Origin: Acidithiobacillus ferrooxidans ATCC 23270
GTDB taxonomy: Bacteria > Pseudomonadota > Gammaproteobacteria > Acidithiobacillales > Acidithiobacillaceae
NCBI RefSeq assembly: GCF_000021485.1
Contig: NC_011761.1
Location: forward strand, 402,001 to 466,000
Reading direction: 5' to 3'
Length of the DNA stretch: 64,000 nucleotides
Shown: in pieces, positions 48,782 to 60,087 of the stretch
Numbering within the stretch: position 1 is the first letter of the stretch
How the letters are laid out: each line of letters starts with the position of its first letter
Program-made: the position numbers and the translations under genes
Notes under the pieces: model-generated
Seen by the model: only the letters and a program-made list of their open reading frames with translations
What the model was told of the DNA's origin: nothing
Database searches by the model: none

Positions 48782-51040
48782 TCAGTCTTGATGCACGGGC
48801 ACCGGTATTTCCAGTTTCACCTCACCGTTCTCGAGGCGCGCAGTGATTCGCGTGCCCTTGGGTAGGTCGCCAAAGAGGATATGCTCCGCCAGCGGCTTCT
48901 TCAGGTGCTCCTGAATCATCCGCGTCATCGGCCGGGCGCCCATCTGCGGGTCGTAGCCCTTGTCCGCCAGCCATTGCCGTAGTTCAGCGCTGATTTCCAG
49001 GCTATAGCCCTTTTGCAGCAACTGCTCGTCCAGTTCCATGACGAACTTATCCACCACGTGTAGCACCGTCTCCTTAGAAAGCGGTGTGAAGGGTACGACG
49101 GCATCCAGGCGGTTGCGAAATTCCGGTGCGAAGACCCGGCGGATGGTCTCCATTTCCTGTCCGCCATCACTCTGGGGGGCGTTCATGAAACCAATATTCG
49201 CTTTGCCGCGCGCCTCAGCCCCCGCATTGGTGGTCATAATGAGCACCACATTGCGGAAGTCCACCGTGCGGCCGCCGGCATCTGTCAGCTTGCCGTGATC
49301 CATCACTTGCAGGAGCACATTGAAGATATCCGGGTGTGCCTTCTCAATTTCATCCAACAACAGCACCGCATGTGGATTACGGCTCACCGCCTCCGTCAGT
49401 TGTCCAGCCTGATCATGCCCGACATATCCTGGCGGTGCACCGATGAGTCGTGACACCGTATGCCGTTCCATGTATTCACTCATGTCGAAACGCAGTAGCG
49501 GAATGCCGAGCAGGCTGGCCAACTGCCGGCTGAGCTCGGTCTTACCCACGCCGGTCGGGCCGGAGAAGAGAAAACTCCCCACCGGCTTTTCATGGTGGCG
49601 CAGGCCTGCCCGTGCCATTTTGATGGCCGCGGAGAGTTCGTGGATGGCCTTTTCCTGACCAAAGATGACGAATCCCAGATCCCGCTCCAGATTCTTCAGG
49701 GCCTGACGATCATCGGTAGAGACGCTCTTACCCGGAATACGGGCCACCCGGGCGACCATTTCCTCGATGTCGTGCACACCGATGCTCTTCTTGCGTCGGG
49801 AGACTGGCAAAAGCGCTTGCGCGGCGCCCACCTCGTCGATGAGATCAATGGCCTTGTCGGGTAGATGGCGATCGTGGATGTGCTTGACGGACAGCTCCAC
49901 CGCCGCGCGCAACGCCGTGTCGGTATAACGCAGGCCATGATGCTGCTCAAATTGTCCCTTCAGTCCGCGCAAAATCTGTACGGACTCTTCCTGAGAGGGC
50001 TCCGGCACGTCAATTTTCTGGAAGCGACGAGTCAGCGCGCGATCCTTCTCAAAATACTGGCGGAACTCCTGATAAGTGGTCGCCCCGATACATTTCAGTT
50101 CACCGGAGGCGAGAGCCGGCTTCAGCAGATTGGAGGCATCCATGGCGCCACCCGAAGCGGCTCCGGCGCCGATCAGGGTGTGAATCTCGTCGATGAACAG
50201 GATGCTGTTGGGTTTTTTGCGCAGCGCCTTCAGCACCCCTTTCAGGCGTTCTTCAAAGTCACCCCGGTAGCGGGATCCGGCGATCAACGCCCCCAAATCC
50301 AGAGCATAAATCGTCGCGTTTTCCAGCATCTCCGGCACTTTGCCGGCGACAACAGCACGCGCAAGGCCCTCGACGATGGCGGTTTTCCCGACACCTGGTT
50401 CACCGACGAAGAGGGGGTTGTTTTTCCGGCGCCGTGCCAGCACCTGCAGGGCCCGGATCAACTCCTCCTGGCGTCCTATCAGCGGGTCCAGCCGTCCTGC
50501 CCGTGCCATGGCGTTGAGGTTGCGCGCATAAGCTGTGAGCGGGTCCTTGCTGTCTCCCTTCTTTTCCGTGGTACCCTCGACTTCCTCTTCTTCCTCATCC
50601 ATGACTTCATCCTTGCGCACGCCGTGCGCCAGAAAATTGACCACATCGAGTCTTGTCACATGTTCTTTCTGTAGGAAATAAACAGCGTGGGATTCCCTTT
50701 CGGCGAAGATGGCGACAATGACGTTAGCCCCCGAAACCGCATCCTTACCCGCCGACTGCACATGGTAGAGAGCGCGCTGAATGACCCGCTGAAAACCTAT
50801 GGACGGCTGGGTATTGACGGTGCCCGCCGGACCCATGGCGGGCACTTTGCGTTCCAGAAACTGCCGTAGTTCCACAGACAGATGGGTGCGGTCGGCGCCA
50901 CAGGCGCTGAGCACATCCATACCGTCGGGGTTGTCCAGCAGGGCCAGTAAGAGATGTTCCACGGAGGCGTATTCATGTCCGTACTGGCGGGCAATCTGGA
51001 AGGCCTGATTGATGGACTGTTCCAGGGGTTTGTCGATCAT
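48782..51040 (-). CDS. clpA: ATP-dependent Clp protease ATPase ClpA
   Basis: AAA+ unfoldase that feeds ClpP. The 752-residue protein has an N-domain ([28 protein letters not shown]) and D1 with Walker [16 protein letters not shown] and [16 protein letters not shown]2 follows with [16 protein letters not shown] and [22 protein letters not shown]. The [13 protein letters not shown] segment carries the IGF tripeptide that docks to ClpP. A short acidic linker ([16 protein letters not shown], about 145-165) replaces the ClpB middle domain, which confirms ClpA. clpS lies three bases upstream in the same operon; clpP is not in the window. Confidence 0.96.
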   Translation of the reverse strand: MIDKPLEQSINQAFQIARQYGHEYASVEHLLLALLDNPDGMDVLSACGADRTHLSVELRQFLERKVPAMGPAGTVNTQPSIGFQRVIQRALYHVQSAGKDAVSGANVIVAIFAERESHAVYFLQKEHVTRLDVVNFLAHGVRKDEVMDEEEEEVEGTTEKKGDSKDPLTAYARNLNAMARAGRLDPLIGRQEELIRALQVLARRRKNNPLFVGEPGVGKTAIVEGLARAVVAGKVPEMLENATIYALDLGALIAGSRYRGDFEERLKGVLKALRKKPNSILFIDEIHTLIGAGAASGGAMDASNLLKPALASGELKCIGATTYQEFRQYFEKDRALTRRFQKIDVPEPSQEESVQILRGLKGQFEQHHGLRYTDTALRAAVELSVKHIHDRHLPDKAIDLIDEVGAAQALLPVSRRKKSIGVHDIEEMVARVARIPGKSVSTDDRQALKNLERDLGFVIFGQEKAIHELSAAIKMARAGLRHHEKPVGSFLFSGPTGVGKTELSRQLASLLGIPLLRFDMSEYMERHTVSRLIGAPPGYVGHDQAGQLTEAVSRNPHAVLLLDEIEKAHPDIFNVLLQVMDHGKLTDAGGRTVDFRNVVLIMTTNAGAEARGKANIGFMNAPQSDGGQEMETIRRVFAPEFRNRLDAVVPFTPLSKETVLHVVDKFVMELDEQLLQKGYSLEISAELRQWLADKGYDPQMGARPMTRMIQEHLKKPLAEHILFGDLPKGTRITARLENGEVKLEIPVPVHQD

Positions 51041-51043
51041 GGC

Positions 51044-51388
51044 TTACTCCTTTTCCATGATACAGCGCAGTGGGTGCTGGTGTTGCCGTGCGTCGGCGGT
51101 GACCAGGGCCACTTTGGTTTCTGCGAGGTCATAAGGAAAAATTCCGCACAATCCCCTACCCTGCTGATGGACGGCCATCATCACTGCCACTGCCTCGTCA
51201 TGGGGCTTATGAAAATACGCTTCAAGAATATGCACGACATAGTCCATGGGAGTGAAATCATCATTTACCAGTAGTACCCGGTACATGCGGGGCTCCTGTG
51301 CCTGAGGTTCGCGCTCCAGGATGGTACTGCGACGATGTTGCGTTCTACCCATGACCTGCACTCCATAATGTTTACTCTTCGCTGTCAT
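51044..51388 (-). CDS. clpS: ClpS adaptor protein
   Basis: Delivers N-degron substrates to ClpAP. About 114 residues from ATG 51388. The core EPRMYRVLLVNDDFTPMDYVVHILEAYFHKPHDEAVAVMMAVHQQGRGLCGIFPYDLAETKV includes the N-end pocket residues of the NDDFTPMDYV block. An unusually long N-terminal extension (about 35 residues) precedes the core. A start further upstream (51415) or downstream (MGRTQ) is possible. Directly upstream of clpA. Confidence 0.93.
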   Translation of the reverse strand: MTAKSKHYGVQVMGRTQHRRSTILEREPQAQEPRMYRVLLVNDDFTPMDYVVHILEAYFHKPHDEAVAVMMAVHQQGRGLCGIFPYDLAETKVALVTADARQHQHPLRCIMEKE

Positions 51389-51475
51389 TGTGGCGCCTGC
51401 CTTCTGCGCTGGCAAGGTGTCCCATGAGCCCGTTCCGCATCAGCCGGTCCTTCGAAGGTGGGGGCGCGGGCGGTG

Positions 51476-51511
51476 AAAAAAAAGCGCCGGGGAGATTCCC
51501 GACGCTTTTTG
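51476..51511. terminator. Bidirectional terminator between clpS and the parvulin gene
   Basis: AAAAAGCG-C-CGGG and CCCG-A-CGCTTTTT form a stem flanked by A and T tracts, so it can work on both strands. It lies just after the stop of the minus-strand parvulin gene at 51529. Confidence 0.8.
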
Positions 51512-51528
51512 TTTGGGCGATACCAGAA

Positions 51529-52305
51529 TTACTTGGTGATATTGATCTTCGCCTGGCTGCGCAGGTTGGAGACGAACTTGGCGGCCTCCTGCTGCTGCAG
51601 TTGCGTCTTGATGCGATCCTTCATGGCACTCAGTGGCGGGGGGGTCAGGGCGCGCGTCGCCTGCACCTCGATCACATGGTAGCCGAACTGGGTCTGCACC
51701 GGGCCAACGGGCTTGTCGATAGGAGCTGTCTCAATGGCCTGAGCGAAGGGCGGAACGACCATACCAGGGACAATCCAGCCCAGTTCGCCACCATGAGCGG
51801 CGCTGGCCTTGTCGATGGAGTATTTTTCCGCCAGGGCGGAGAACTTCTGACCGGCCTTGAGATCGCCCATGATCTTGTCAGCCTCCGTCTTCGTCTTCAC
51901 CAGGATGTGCCGCACTTCAAATTCCTTCTTGCCCATGGCCTGAACGAATTTGTTGTAGGCGTTCTGAATGTCCGTTTCCGGGATGGGGTGCTCTTTCACG
52001 TACTGTTCGACCGCCGCATCGGCTAGAATCTGACGTTTGGCCATAGCCAGGCGCTCTTTTACGTCGGCGGTCTGGCCCAGCTTGTGATTGACGGCGTACT
52101 GCGAAAGCACTTCCATGTTGACCAGATTCTGCACCACCTGCTCGCGGGCATTGGGCTCCTTGGCGAGCGCCGGGCTCATGGACATGATGGCCTGCACCTC
52201 GCTGTTATCAATGGCGGCGCCATTGACGGTGGCGACGGGGGCAGCAAAAGCAGGTATAGCAAAAGCGCTGACAGTGGCAGCAAGAATGACCGCGCGAAGT
52301 TTCAT
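51529..52305 (-). CDS. Periplasmic peptidyl-prolyl cis-trans isomerase (parvulin/SurA-like)
   Basis: Folding helper for exported proteins. The 258-residue product has a signal peptide (MKLRAVILAATVSAFAIPAFA, cut near residue 22), a SurA-N-like helical chaperone part (30-125) and one parvulin domain. The parvulin domain includes EVRHILVKTKTEADKIMGDLKAGQKFSALAEKYS, GGELGWIVPGMVVPPFAQAI and VQTQFGYHVIEV. A C-terminal helix closes the protein. With one PPIase domain it resembles PpiC/PrsA-type proteins of betaproteobacteria rather than full SurA. It ends at the hairpin terminator. Confidence 0.92.
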   Translation of the reverse strand: MKLRAVILAATVSAFAIPAFAAPVATVNGAAIDNSEVQAIMSMSPALAKEPNAREQVVQNLVNMEVLSQYAVNHKLGQTADVKERLAMAKRQILADAAVEQYVKEHPIPETDIQNAYNKFVQAMGKKEFEVRHILVKTKTEADKIMGDLKAGQKFSALAEKYSIDKASAAHGGELGWIVPGMVVPPFAQAIETAPIDKPVGPVQTQFGYHVIEVQATRALTPPPLSAMKDRIKTQLQQQEAAKFVSNLRSQAKINITK

Positions 52306-52320
52306 AAATTTTCCTTCAGG

Positions 52321-52932
52321 TTAAGTGATGCTGGCCCTATTATCCATAGTGGCGGACAAAGGGGAAGTCTCAGGGGTGCTACGATGCAGTGGTGCCTCCG
52401 TTTCCTGACGTTTTTCAGGGCCGAGGAGGAGTTCCACCAGGGTAAGGGCAAAATCCATGGCTGTACCCGGTCCGCGGGATGTGATCAGGGGACCGTCGAC
52501 CACTACGGCATTTTCCTGGTAGGTATAATCCCGGCTCTGCGGATCGAGGGTGCCGGGATAAGCGGTGACCTGACGGCCATCGAGCAGGTGATGGGCTGCC
52601 AGCATGCCAGGTGCGGCACAGATGGCGGCTATGATCTGCCCCTGCCGGGTTCGTTCCTGCAGGAGCCCGATGAGCGGCTGATGCTTTGCCATGCGCTCTA
52701 CACCCCCGATCCCGCCGGGAAGCAGAATCACATCGATATCAGCGTCGGCCACATCGGCGAACAACGCGTCTGGTTGCAGGCGCAGTCCCCGTCCACCGGT
52801 GACCAAGCCGTTTTCCAGTCCGGCAAGGACCACTTGCAAACCCGCCCGCCGCAGAATATCGCAGGAGATCACTACCTCCATGTCCTCAAAACCATCCGCT
52901 ACGGCGATCAGCACCTGTATCGCAGAAGTCAC
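52321..52932 (-). CDS. DJ-1/PfpI (YajL/ThiJ) family protein
   Basis: Class I glutamine-amidotransferase-like fold, 203 residues from GTG 52932, which has AGGAG upstream; a longer ATG frame lacks this. Hallmarks are VADGFEDMEVV with the conserved Glu, VILLPGGIGGVERM and the nucleophile elbow AAICAAPGMLAAH with the reactive Cys. DJ-1 proteins protect against carbonyl and oxidative stress (glyoxalase or deglycase activity is debated). It lies 15 bases upstream of the parvulin gene and is probably co-transcribed. The last 30 residues are an unusual hydrophilic tail. Confidence 0.9.
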   Translation of the reverse strand: MTSAIQVLIAVADGFEDMEVVISCDILRRAGLQVVLAGLENGLVTGGRGLRLQPDALFADVADADIDVILLPGGIGGVERMAKHQPLIGLLQERTRQGQIIAAICAAPGMLAAHHLLDGRQVTAYPGTLDPQSRDYTYQENAVVVDGPLITSRGPGTAMDFALTLVELLLGPEKRQETEAPLHRSTPETSPLSATMDNRASIT

Positions 52933-53069
52933 TGGCGCCTTGCTCCTCTCGAGAAAAAACACACGACCGCCTCTCCGTCGACCAATCGGGAAATCACGTG
53001 GAGTTGGACCATGTTGGTGCAGAATTTATCCATGCTCAACGCATATCAGACAAAATAGTCCTGGCCGGA

Positions 53070-54518
53070 TCATTGTCCCACTGCCTTCGGGAGGGGGATC
53101 ACCATGGTGACGCTACGCCCCTTTTCCTGCACCGGAACCGCTTGGTTCTGCAGAATGGCGAGTGCTTCGCGCAAGGGGTAATCCTTCACCAGATTCGGTT
53201 TCAGGGTGCTGCTGGCGGCTATGGCCTCGTCTGCCGCCGTGGATTCGGTAGCGGCGGTCGGTGTCGCCACCGTGGCGGAAGCCGGCGGGGCGATGGTGTA
53301 CCGGGGTGTGGCCTTGCGGCACTCGTCCGGCGCTTTCAGCACACCATGTAGTTCCGACTCCTTCAGGAGATCCGCATCCAGTGCGCGCAGCCGCGCATTG
53401 GATGGCTGCACCTCGATGTTGGGGACGATGCCCTCGCTCTGGATGGAGCAGCCTGCCGGGGTGTAATAAAGTGCCGTCGTCAGTTTGAGGGCGCCGCCGT
53501 TGCTCAGCGGTATCACCGTCTGTACCGATCCTTTGCCAAAGGTACGCTGACCCATGATCAGGGCGCGGTGGTCATCCTTGAGCGCGCCGGTAACGATTTC
53601 CGCTGCCGAAGCCGAGCCGCCATTGACGAGTACGATCATGGGGGCGCCGTGGAGGTAATCGGGTCCGTGGGCGGAGAAACGCATGTCGCTGTCGTCAGTG
53701 CGCCCTTTGGTATAGACGATCAGCCCTTTGTTGAGGAAGGTGTCCGCTGTCTCGACCCCTGCTCCGAGCACTCCCCCCGGATTGTTGCGGAGGTCGAGGA
53801 TCAGACCTTTGAGGTGCCCGTTGGCTTCCTGCTCCAGATGCTCCACCGCCTTGCGGGTTGCGCTGCCGGTGTTTTCCTGGAACTGACTGATGCGGATGTA
53901 GCCATAACCGGGCGCCAACATGGCTGAGCGCACGCTCTGCACCTTGATGATGGCGCGGGTCAGGGTCAGGGTCAGGGGTTGCGTCTGATGCGGCCGCAAA
54001 ATAGTCAGGGTTACCTGTGTTCCGGGCTTGCCACGCATCATGTCCACGGTTTTCTGTAGGGCGATGCCCTGCAGGGCCTTGTGATCAATTTTGATAATGA
54101 TATCGCCTGGTTCGATGCCAGCCTTGGCGGCTGGCGTACCGTCAATGGCGCTGATGACCTTGAGTACGCCATGCTCGCCGGTCACTTCAATGCCCAGTCC
54201 GCCAAATTTGCCGTTGGTGAACACTTGCATTTCTTTGAGTTCTTTAGGCGTCAGATAGGCAGAGTGGGGGTCCAGGGCGCTGACCATGCCGTTGATGGCG
54301 CCATCCATCAGTTTTTTGTCGGAAGTGGGGTCGACGTAGTGAGATTTGACGATCCCGAAGACCTGACTGAAAGTCTGGATCTGTTCCAAAGGGATGCCAT
54401 TTTGATCCTTTGCCGCGTGAACGGTGACGGCAAAACTGGCGCTGACACCCAGAACGAGCCCGACGCTGACGCCCAGCAGGGTACCGGAGCGCGGCTTGGG
54501 GGAGCGGGGAACGGACAT
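53070..54518 (-). CDS. ctpA: C-terminal processing peptidase (S41, CtpA/Prc-like)
   Basis: Periplasmic tail-specific serine protease, 482 residues. N-terminal anchor or signal (LLGVSVGLVLGVSASFAVTVHA), PDZ domain (about 95-180; GGLGIEVTGEHGVLKVISAIDGTPAAKAGIEPGDII). The protease domain has LRNNPGGVLGAGVETAD, VLVNGGSASAAEIVTGALKDDHRALIMGQRTFGKGSVQT: catalytic Ser in GSASA and Lys in TFGKGS. A Pro/Ala/Thr-rich low-complexity linker (around 420-445) precedes the tail. The ATG at 54518 has GGAG nine bases upstream. It is downstream of envC, an order seen in many proteobacteria (gpmI-envC-ctpA). Confidence 0.95.
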   Translation of the reverse strand: MSVPRSPKPRSGTLLGVSVGLVLGVSASFAVTVHAAKDQNGIPLEQIQTFSQVFGIVKSHYVDPTSDKKLMDGAINGMVSALDPHSAYLTPKELKEMQVFTNGKFGGLGIEVTGEHGVLKVISAIDGTPAAKAGIEPGDIIIKIDHKALQGIALQKTVDMMRGKPGTQVTLTILRPHQTQPLTLTLTRAIIKVQSVRSAMLAPGYGYIRISQFQENTGSATRKAVEHLEQEANGHLKGLILDLRNNPGGVLGAGVETADTFLNKGLIVYTKGRTDDSDMRFSAHGPDYLHGAPMIVLVNGGSASAAEIVTGALKDDHRALIMGQRTFGKGSVQTVIPLSNGGALKLTTALYYTPAGCSIQSEGIVPNIEVQPSNARLRALDADLLKESELHGVLKAPDECRKATPRYTIAPPASATVATPTAATESTAADEAIAASSTLKPNLVKDYPLREALAILQNQAVPVQEKGRSVTMVIPLPKAVGQ

Positions 54519-54581
54519 AGATAAAATCTCCAAAAGTGTGGATCCAGGGCAGGGCGCTTGGCAGAACCGGCAGCGTGATTC

Positions 54582-56000
54582 TCAGTTGTGGATGTAATCC
54601 AGCGGATTGACCGGGTGGCCAGCATTCCGCATCTCGAAATAGAGACCATCGTTCCCCAGTTCGCCGCCGCTGCCCACACTGCCGACTTGGCGTCCGGTGG
54701 AAACCTGTTCTCCAACGTGGACATCGGTAGCGCCCAGGTGCCCGTATATGGACAACAAACTATGTGCGATCTGCACGATGACAATCTGTCCATAGCCGCG
54801 CAAAGGCCCCGCATAAAGTACCATGCCCGGCGCGATGGCGCGAACCTTCGTCCCTACCGGAGCCTGAAAGGTGATACCCTGCCAGTCGAGTCCGCCAGTC
54901 ACCCGGGGCGCGCCGAAACGCGCGGTAACCGGACCGGTTACCGGCGCGGGGTAGCTGCCGCGCCCGACGATGGGGGTTGCGGGTAATGCGGGAGCGGGGG
55001 TGGCGACTATCACCGGCGGACGAACTACGGTGGTGGGTGGCTGCTTTTGTGCATTCGCCGCACGTTGAACCTGTCGTGCCCGCTCTGTTTCCTGCACCCG
55101 CTGCGCCTGCTGTTCCGCCTGCCTTTCCTGGGCCAGATGATGTTGCGCGACAGCGGCCCGCTGCGCGGAGATTGCCGCCGCGCGACGGGCCGCAGCAGCG
55201 GCCTTGCGTCGTGCTTCGGCGGCAGCTTTGGCGCGGGCGACTTCTTCCTGATGACGGAACTGAACGGTCAGACGGCTCACCAATCCGTTGAGAATATTGG
55301 CATTCGCTTGTAATTCTGCGATCTTGGTCTTGTCGGCGGCAATACGGGCTGCAAGCTGGTTTTCCAGCGCGGCGTGAGCCTCACGCTGTTGCCGGAGCGT
55401 TTGTTCCTGCGCGCTGACCTGTTGCGCCAACTGAGCGAGATGGGTTTCGTGGATTTGCACCTCGTGCCGAGTCTTCCGTATCTGTTGCGCGGTGCCTTGG
55501 GTTTTGACGATCAGTGCGCTGCGCGCCCTGGCCAGGGACTCGTAAAAGACGCTCATGCGCCCCAGTTCTCCGGGGCGTTCCGTTTGCAGCCAGACGGCCA
55601 GTGGGGTAACTCCGCCGAGCATGTATGCGCCGCGAAGCTGCCGGGCGAGGATGCCTTTCTGTTGACTCAGTTCCGCTTGCAGTGCATTGATTTTTACCCG
55701 CAGTTCGGCCAATTGTGCCTGTGCCGAGTGTTGCTGCTGCTGGATTCCGGCCAGCTTCTTTTGCGTCGCAACAACCCGCTGATCGAGTGCGCTGATTTCT
55801 ACGCGCAGTTGCGCCTGGGTTTTCTGCCCCGCCGCGAGATGCGCCTGTACCTGCCCTAGATTCTCGTGTATATGCTCCAGTTTTTTCTGACTATTTTGTA
55901 TTTTTTCCTGAAGCGTTGCCGCTCCCGCTCCCGCACCAGCCGGAAGGAGCAAGATCAAGGCAAGCAGTGCGCCGACGCGGGGACGGGACAGAAGGGGCAT
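54582..56000 (-). CDS. envC: Murein hydrolase activator EnvC
   Basis: Periplasmic division factor that activates amidases at the septum. The 472-residue product has a signal peptide (LLALILLLPAGAGAGA) and a long coiled coil (about 30-270; TLQEKIQNSQKKLEHIHENLG onward). A basic Ala/Arg/Gln-rich linker and a C-terminal LytM/M23 domain (GGLDWQGITFQAPVGTKVRAIAPGMVLYAG, SIYGHLG, VGSGG) follow. The LytM zinc ligands are largely replaced (Trp-Gln where H-x-G-x-D is expected), as in E. coli EnvC, which activates but does not cut. Four bases separate it from gpmI upstream. Confidence 0.93.
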   Translation of the reverse strand: MPLLSRPRVGALLALILLLPAGAGAGAATLQEKIQNSQKKLEHIHENLGQVQAHLAAGQKTQAQLRVEISALDQRVVATQKKLAGIQQQQHSAQAQLAELRVKINALQAELSQQKGILARQLRGAYMLGGVTPLAVWLQTERPGELGRMSVFYESLARARSALIVKTQGTAQQIRKTRHEVQIHETHLAQLAQQVSAQEQTLRQQREAHAALENQLAARIAADKTKIAELQANANILNGLVSRLTVQFRHQEEVARAKAAAEARRKAAAAARRAAAISAQRAAVAQHHLAQERQAEQQAQRVQETERARQVQRAANAQKQPPTTVVRPPVIVATPAPALPATPIVGRGSYPAPVTGPVTARFGAPRVTGGLDWQGITFQAPVGTKVRAIAPGMVLYAGPLRGYGQIVIVQIAHSLLSIYGHLGATDVHVGEQVSTGRQVGSVGSGGELGNDGLYFEMRNAGHPVNPLDYIHN

Positions 56001-56003
56001 GGG

Positions 56004-57533
56004 TCAGAGGAACTGCACCAGGTTTTTGCCGCCCATTTCAGGAGGCACCGGCAAGCCCATGAGCCGGAGCAGGGTGGGCGCGAGATCCTCCAGTGCCCCC
56101 CCGGATATAATCTTTGCAGGGCGTCCGATGTAGAGCAGAGGCACCGGGTTACAGGTGTGAGAGGTGTGCGCCTGGCCGCTCCCGACATCCAGCATCTGCT
56201 CGACATTGCCATGATCCGCTGTGATCAGCGCTTCGCCGCCGACGGCGCGCACGGCGCTGACAATACGCCCGAGGCTGCGGTCTACCGCCTCGACCGCGGC
56301 AATGGCCGCAGCCAGTTTACCACTGTGGCCGACCATATCGGGATTGGCGATATTGCAGATGATGGTATCGTACTGGCGACTTTCAACGCGGGCGACCAGG
56401 GCATCGGTCAGTTCATTCACGCTCATTTCCGGTTGCAGATCGTAGGTGGTGACCTTGGGAGACGGAATCAATACGCGATCTTCGCCGGGGAATATCCGTT
56501 CGTCACCGCCACTCAGGAAAAAGGTGACATGGGCGTACTTTTCGGTTTCGGCAATGCGCAACTGATGCAGGCCGAATTGGGATACCCATTCGCCAAAGGT
56601 ATTTTTCAGACGAGTGGGGGGGTATGCGACCAGTGCATCAAAATGCTCACTGTATTCCGTGAGGGTGACGAAGCCTGCGAGTTGGGGTTTGACCTGTCGG
56701 GCGAAGCCGTCGAAGTCTGCCTCGACAAACGGCCGGGTGATCTGGCGGGCGCGATCGGAGCGAAAGTTCATGAATAACACTGCATCGTGATCGCCGATGC
56801 AGGCGGGGTTGGCACCAATCCACGATGGGGCGACAAACTCGTCGCTTTCGCCACGGAGGTAGGCGGCACCAAGCGCCTCTAAACCCGTGGCATAGTGCTC
56901 TCCCTTGCCGAGGGTAAGCAGATCATAGGCCTGCTGGACCCGATCCCAGCGGTGGTCACGATCCATGGCGTAAAAGCGGCCGATCACCGAGGCCAGAGCG
57001 CCACCGTAGGTGTTTATCTCGGCATCCAGTCGTTTCAGAGATGACTCCGCGCAGCGCGGCAGGGTATCGCGACCGTCCAGAAAGGCATGCACATAGACCC
57101 GTTCAGCGCCCCGGCCCCGCGCCAGACGTAGCGCGGCGAGGATATGTTCTTCGTGAGAATGCACCCCACCCGCTGAAAGCAGACCCAGGATATGGACGGC
57201 ACCGCCCTGTGCCTCGGCGGCATCCACCGCTGCACAGAGGGCGCTGTTGGAGTAGAAACTGCCGTCGGCGATGGCGAGATTCACGCGCTCGTACTCCTGG
57301 TACACCACGCGGCCTGCTCCGATATTGATATGCCCGACTTCGCTGTTGCCCATCTGTCCGCCGGGAAGCCCCACAGAAGCCCCGGAAGCGTTGATGAGAC
57401 CATGGGGACAATTTTGCCACCAGCCATCCCAGTTTGGCGTGCGCGCCTGGGCAATGGCGTTATCTTCGGAATCCTCCCGGTAGCCCCATCCATCGAGGAT
57501 CAGGAGCAACACCGGACGTGGTTTTTGAATCAT
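56004..57533 (-). CDS. gpmI: 2,3-bisphosphoglycerate-independent phosphoglycerate mutase
   Basis: Manganese-dependent glycolytic/gluconeogenic enzyme interconverting 2- and 3-phosphoglycerate. The 509-residue protein has [15 protein letters not shown], the phosphoserine site [18 protein letters not shown] (about Ser64), [21 protein letters not shown] and, at the C-terminus, NPDMVGHSG and [12 protein letters not shown] with metal-binding Asp/His. ATG 57533 has AGAGGA upstream and is preferred to a GTG fifteen bases earlier. First gene of the gpmI-envC-ctpA group. Confidence 0.96.
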   Translation of the reverse strand: MIQKPRPVLLLILDGWGYREDSEDNAIAQARTPNWDGWWQNCPHGLINASGASVGLPGGQMGNSEVGHINIGAGRVVYQEYERVNLAIADGSFYSNSALCAAVDAAEAQGGAVHILGLLSAGGVHSHEEHILAALRLARGRGAERVYVHAFLDGRDTLPRCAESSLKRLDAEINTYGGALASVIGRFYAMDRDHRWDRVQQAYDLLTLGKGEHYATGLEALGAAYLRGESDEFVAPSWIGANPACIGDHDAVLFMNFRSDRARQITRPFVEADFDGFARQVKPQLAGFVTLTEYSEHFDALVAYPPTRLKNTFGEWVSQFGLHQLRIAETEKYAHVTFFLSGGDERIFPGEDRVLIPSPKVTTYDLQPEMSVNELTDALVARVESRQYDTIICNIANPDMVGHSGKLAAAIAAVEAVDRSLGRIVSAVRAVGGEALITADHGNVEQMLDVGSGQAHTSHTCNPVPLLYIGRPAKIISGGALEDLAPTLLRLMGLPVPPEMGGKNLVQFL

Positions 57534-57600
57534 CAGTTTCCTCTGCACAGCGAACGCACCCCGTTGATGATGCGCATTAGAACAGATCAGGCGAATGCTG

Positions 57601-60087
57601 TCATGGGGTCATGACCAGAGGTGTCAGGTGCCAGATGTCCGTGTTGTACTGAGCAATGGTCCGGTCGCTGGAAAAAATCCCGCTGGCCGCAGTGTTGAGA
57701 ATGCTCAGCCGTTGCCATTCGGTCTGATCATGCCAGACATCCGCCGCCTCCCGTTGCTTGATTTTATAGCTGGTGAAATCGGCGAGCACCATCCACGGGT
57801 CATGGGGATGGGTGACGGCGTGGACGATGGGGTCGAAAATGCCCGGTTCGAACGCGTTGAAATAGCCGCTCTGCAACAGGTCCATGACCCGTGCCAAATC
57901 GTGGTCCGCCTGGATATAGAGCTCCGGATTGTAATGCCCGCGCAATTGGCTGACCTCTTCGGCATTCAACCCGAAAAGGAAAAAATGCTCGGCGCCTACC
58001 GCGTCGCGGATCTCGATGTTGGCGCCGTCCAGGGTGCCGATGGTCAGGGCCCCGTTCATCATAAACTTCATGTTGCCGGTGCCGGAGGCCTCCTTGCCTG
58101 CCGTGGATATCTGCTCGGAGAGGTCAGTTGCCGCGCAAATCTGCTCCATGAGGGAGACCCGGTAATCCGGTAGAAAGCTCACGCGCAACAAGCCTTCCGT
58201 ATCCGGATCATGATTGATGACATTGGCGATATTGTTGATGAATTTGATGGTGCGCTTGGCCATGAAGTAGCCGGGCGCCGCCTTGCCCGCAAACAGGACG
58301 TTGCGGGGGGTCACCTGGTTCGCTTCGCCGCGCTTGATGCGGTCGTAGAGATGAATGACGTGCAGGGCATTGAGCAGTTGCCTTTTGTATTCATGGATGC
58401 GCTTTACCTGCACGTCCACCAGGGCATCGCGGATGAAAGTGACGCCGGTATGCTGATGCACCAGCGCCGCCAGCCGTTCCTTGTTGGCGCGACGTACCTC
58501 CGCCCAGCGCTTGCGGAACTTCGCATCGTCCGCTGCCGGCTCCAGATCCCGCAGCCGTTCCAGGTCGTGCTTCCAGTCCGGGCCGATGCGCTCGGTAACA
58601 AGGTCGCGCAGCCCGGGGTTGGCCCACTGCAACCATCGTCGCGGTGTCACTCCATTGGTTTTGTTGTTGAATTTTTTCGGCCAGAGGTGGTGGAAGTCGG
58701 CAAAAAGATCCTCACAGAGGAGCCTGGTGTGCAGTGCCGCGACCCCGTTTACCGAGAAGCTGCCCACCACGGCGAGGTGTGCCATGCGCACCATCTGCTC
58801 GTCGCCTTCCTCGATGATGGACAATCGTTGCAGCAGGCCGGTGTTGCCCGGTGCACGCCATGCCACTTCCTGCAAAAAACGTGCGTTGATTTCCATGATG
58901 ATTTCCAGCAGGCGCGGGAGGAGCTGCCGGAATAAACGCACCGACCACCGTTCCAGTGCCTCGGGCAGCAGGGTGTGGTTGGTGTAGGCCATGGTATGGC
59001 TAGTGATGTCCCAGGCTTCCTCCCAGTTCAGGCCGTGTTCATCCATCAGCAGGCGCATCAGTTCCGGTACGGCACAACTGGGATGGGTATCATTGAGTTG
59101 GAAGCAGTGATGTTTGGCAAAATTGCGGAAATCTTCACCGTGGATGGCAACCCAATCCGCGACCACATCCTGAAGGCTCGCGGAAGCCAGGAAGTACTGC
59201 TGGCGCAGGCGCAGTTCCTTACCGTTTTCACTGCTGTCATTAGGATAGAGCACCATGCTGATGTGCTCGGCGTTGTTTTTGGCTGCGACGGCTTCGGGGT
59301 AGGCGCCGGCGTTGAATTCACCGAGATCAAAGATGTCGGTGGCCGTCGCCCGCCAGAGACGCAGGGTATTGACCACCTCGTTGCGATAACCGGGGATGGG
59401 AATGTCGTAAGGTACGGCAAGCACGTCGTGGGTGTCGACCCAACGCTGATGGAACCTTCCCTGGGCATCGTGATATCCGTCGCTGCGTCCGAAAAAGTGA
59501 ACACGCCGTACCCGTTCCGGTCGTTTCAGTTCCCAGGGGCAACCATTCCTCAGCCAGTGGTCAGGTTCCTCCACCTGCTCGCCTCCGCGAATTTCCTGAC
59601 GAAACATGCCGTAGCTGTAGCGAATGCCATAACCCGTGACCGGCAGTCCGAGAGAGGCGCAGCTATCGAGAAAGCAGGCTGCAAGACGGCCCAGCCCGCC
59701 GTTACCCAGGCCAGCGTCGGGTTCAAGTTCCATGATGTCCACCAGTTCGCGGTGCTCCCTGGTCAACGCCTCGCGCGCCGCGTCTTCCAGACCCAGGTTC
59801 AGCAGGGCGTTGCCCATGGCCCGCCCGAGCAGGAACTCCAGAGAAAGATAAAAGGTGCGCCTGCCGCTTTCGGCGGCCACCTTTTTCTGGGTGTTTTTCC
59901 AGCGTTCGACCAGGCGGTCACGCAGGCTCATGGCCAGCGCCGTATAAACGCTGTTGGCAGGCTCCGCTGTTTCTTCGGCACCCAAGGTGCGCAGCAGATA
60001 ATGACAGGTGTCCATGCGTAGACTGAGGGCGTCCATGCCCAAGGGCGGTAGGGGGCAGGCGGTTTTGCTGAGGGGTTGGGAGGACAC
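57601..60087 (-). CDS. glgP: Glycogen/starch phosphorylase
   Basis: Releases glucose-1-phosphate from alpha-glucans. The 828-residue enzyme has the family start [23 protein letters not shown] and [42 protein letters not shown] and NGVTPRRWL follow. The PLP site is [25 protein letters not shown] with the cofactor Lys in NMKF. All are intact. It implies storage polysaccharide use; no other glg gene is visible. A 67-base gap separates it from gpmI downstream, so co-transcription is possible. Confidence 0.96.
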   Translation of the reverse strand: MSSQPLSKTACPLPPLGMDALSLRMDTCHYLLRTLGAEETAEPANSVYTALAMSLRDRLVERWKNTQKKVAAESGRRTFYLSLEFLLGRAMGNALLNLGLEDAAREALTREHRELVDIMELEPDAGLGNGGLGRLAACFLDSCASLGLPVTGYGIRYSYGMFRQEIRGGEQVEEPDHWLRNGCPWELKRPERVRRVHFFGRSDGYHDAQGRFHQRWVDTHDVLAVPYDIPIPGYRNEVVNTLRLWRATATDIFDLGEFNAGAYPEAVAAKNNAEHISMVLYPNDSSENGKELRLRQQYFLASASLQDVVADWVAIHGEDFRNFAKHHCFQLNDTHPSCAVPELMRLLMDEHGLNWEEAWDITSHTMAYTNHTLLPEALERWSVRLFRQLLPRLLEIIMEINARFLQEVAWRAPGNTGLLQRLSIIEEGDEQMVRMAHLAVVGSFSVNGVAALHTRLLCEDLFADFHHLWPKKFNNKTNGVTPRRWLQWANPGLRDLVTERIGPDWKHDLERLRDLEPAADDAKFRKRWAEVRRANKERLAALVHQHTGVTFIRDALVDVQVKRIHEYKRQLLNALHVIHLYDRIKRGEANQVTPRNVLFAGKAAPGYFMAKRTIKFINNIANVINHDPDTEGLLRVSFLPDYRVSLMEQICAATDLSEQISTAGKEASGTGNMKFMMNGALTIGTLDGANIEIRDAVGAEHFFLFGLNAEEVSQLRGHYNPELYIQADHDLARVMDLLQSGYFNAFEPGIFDPIVHAVTHPHDPWMVLADFTSYKIKQREAADVWHDQTEWQRLSILNTAASGIFSSDRTIAQYNTDIWHLTPLVMTP

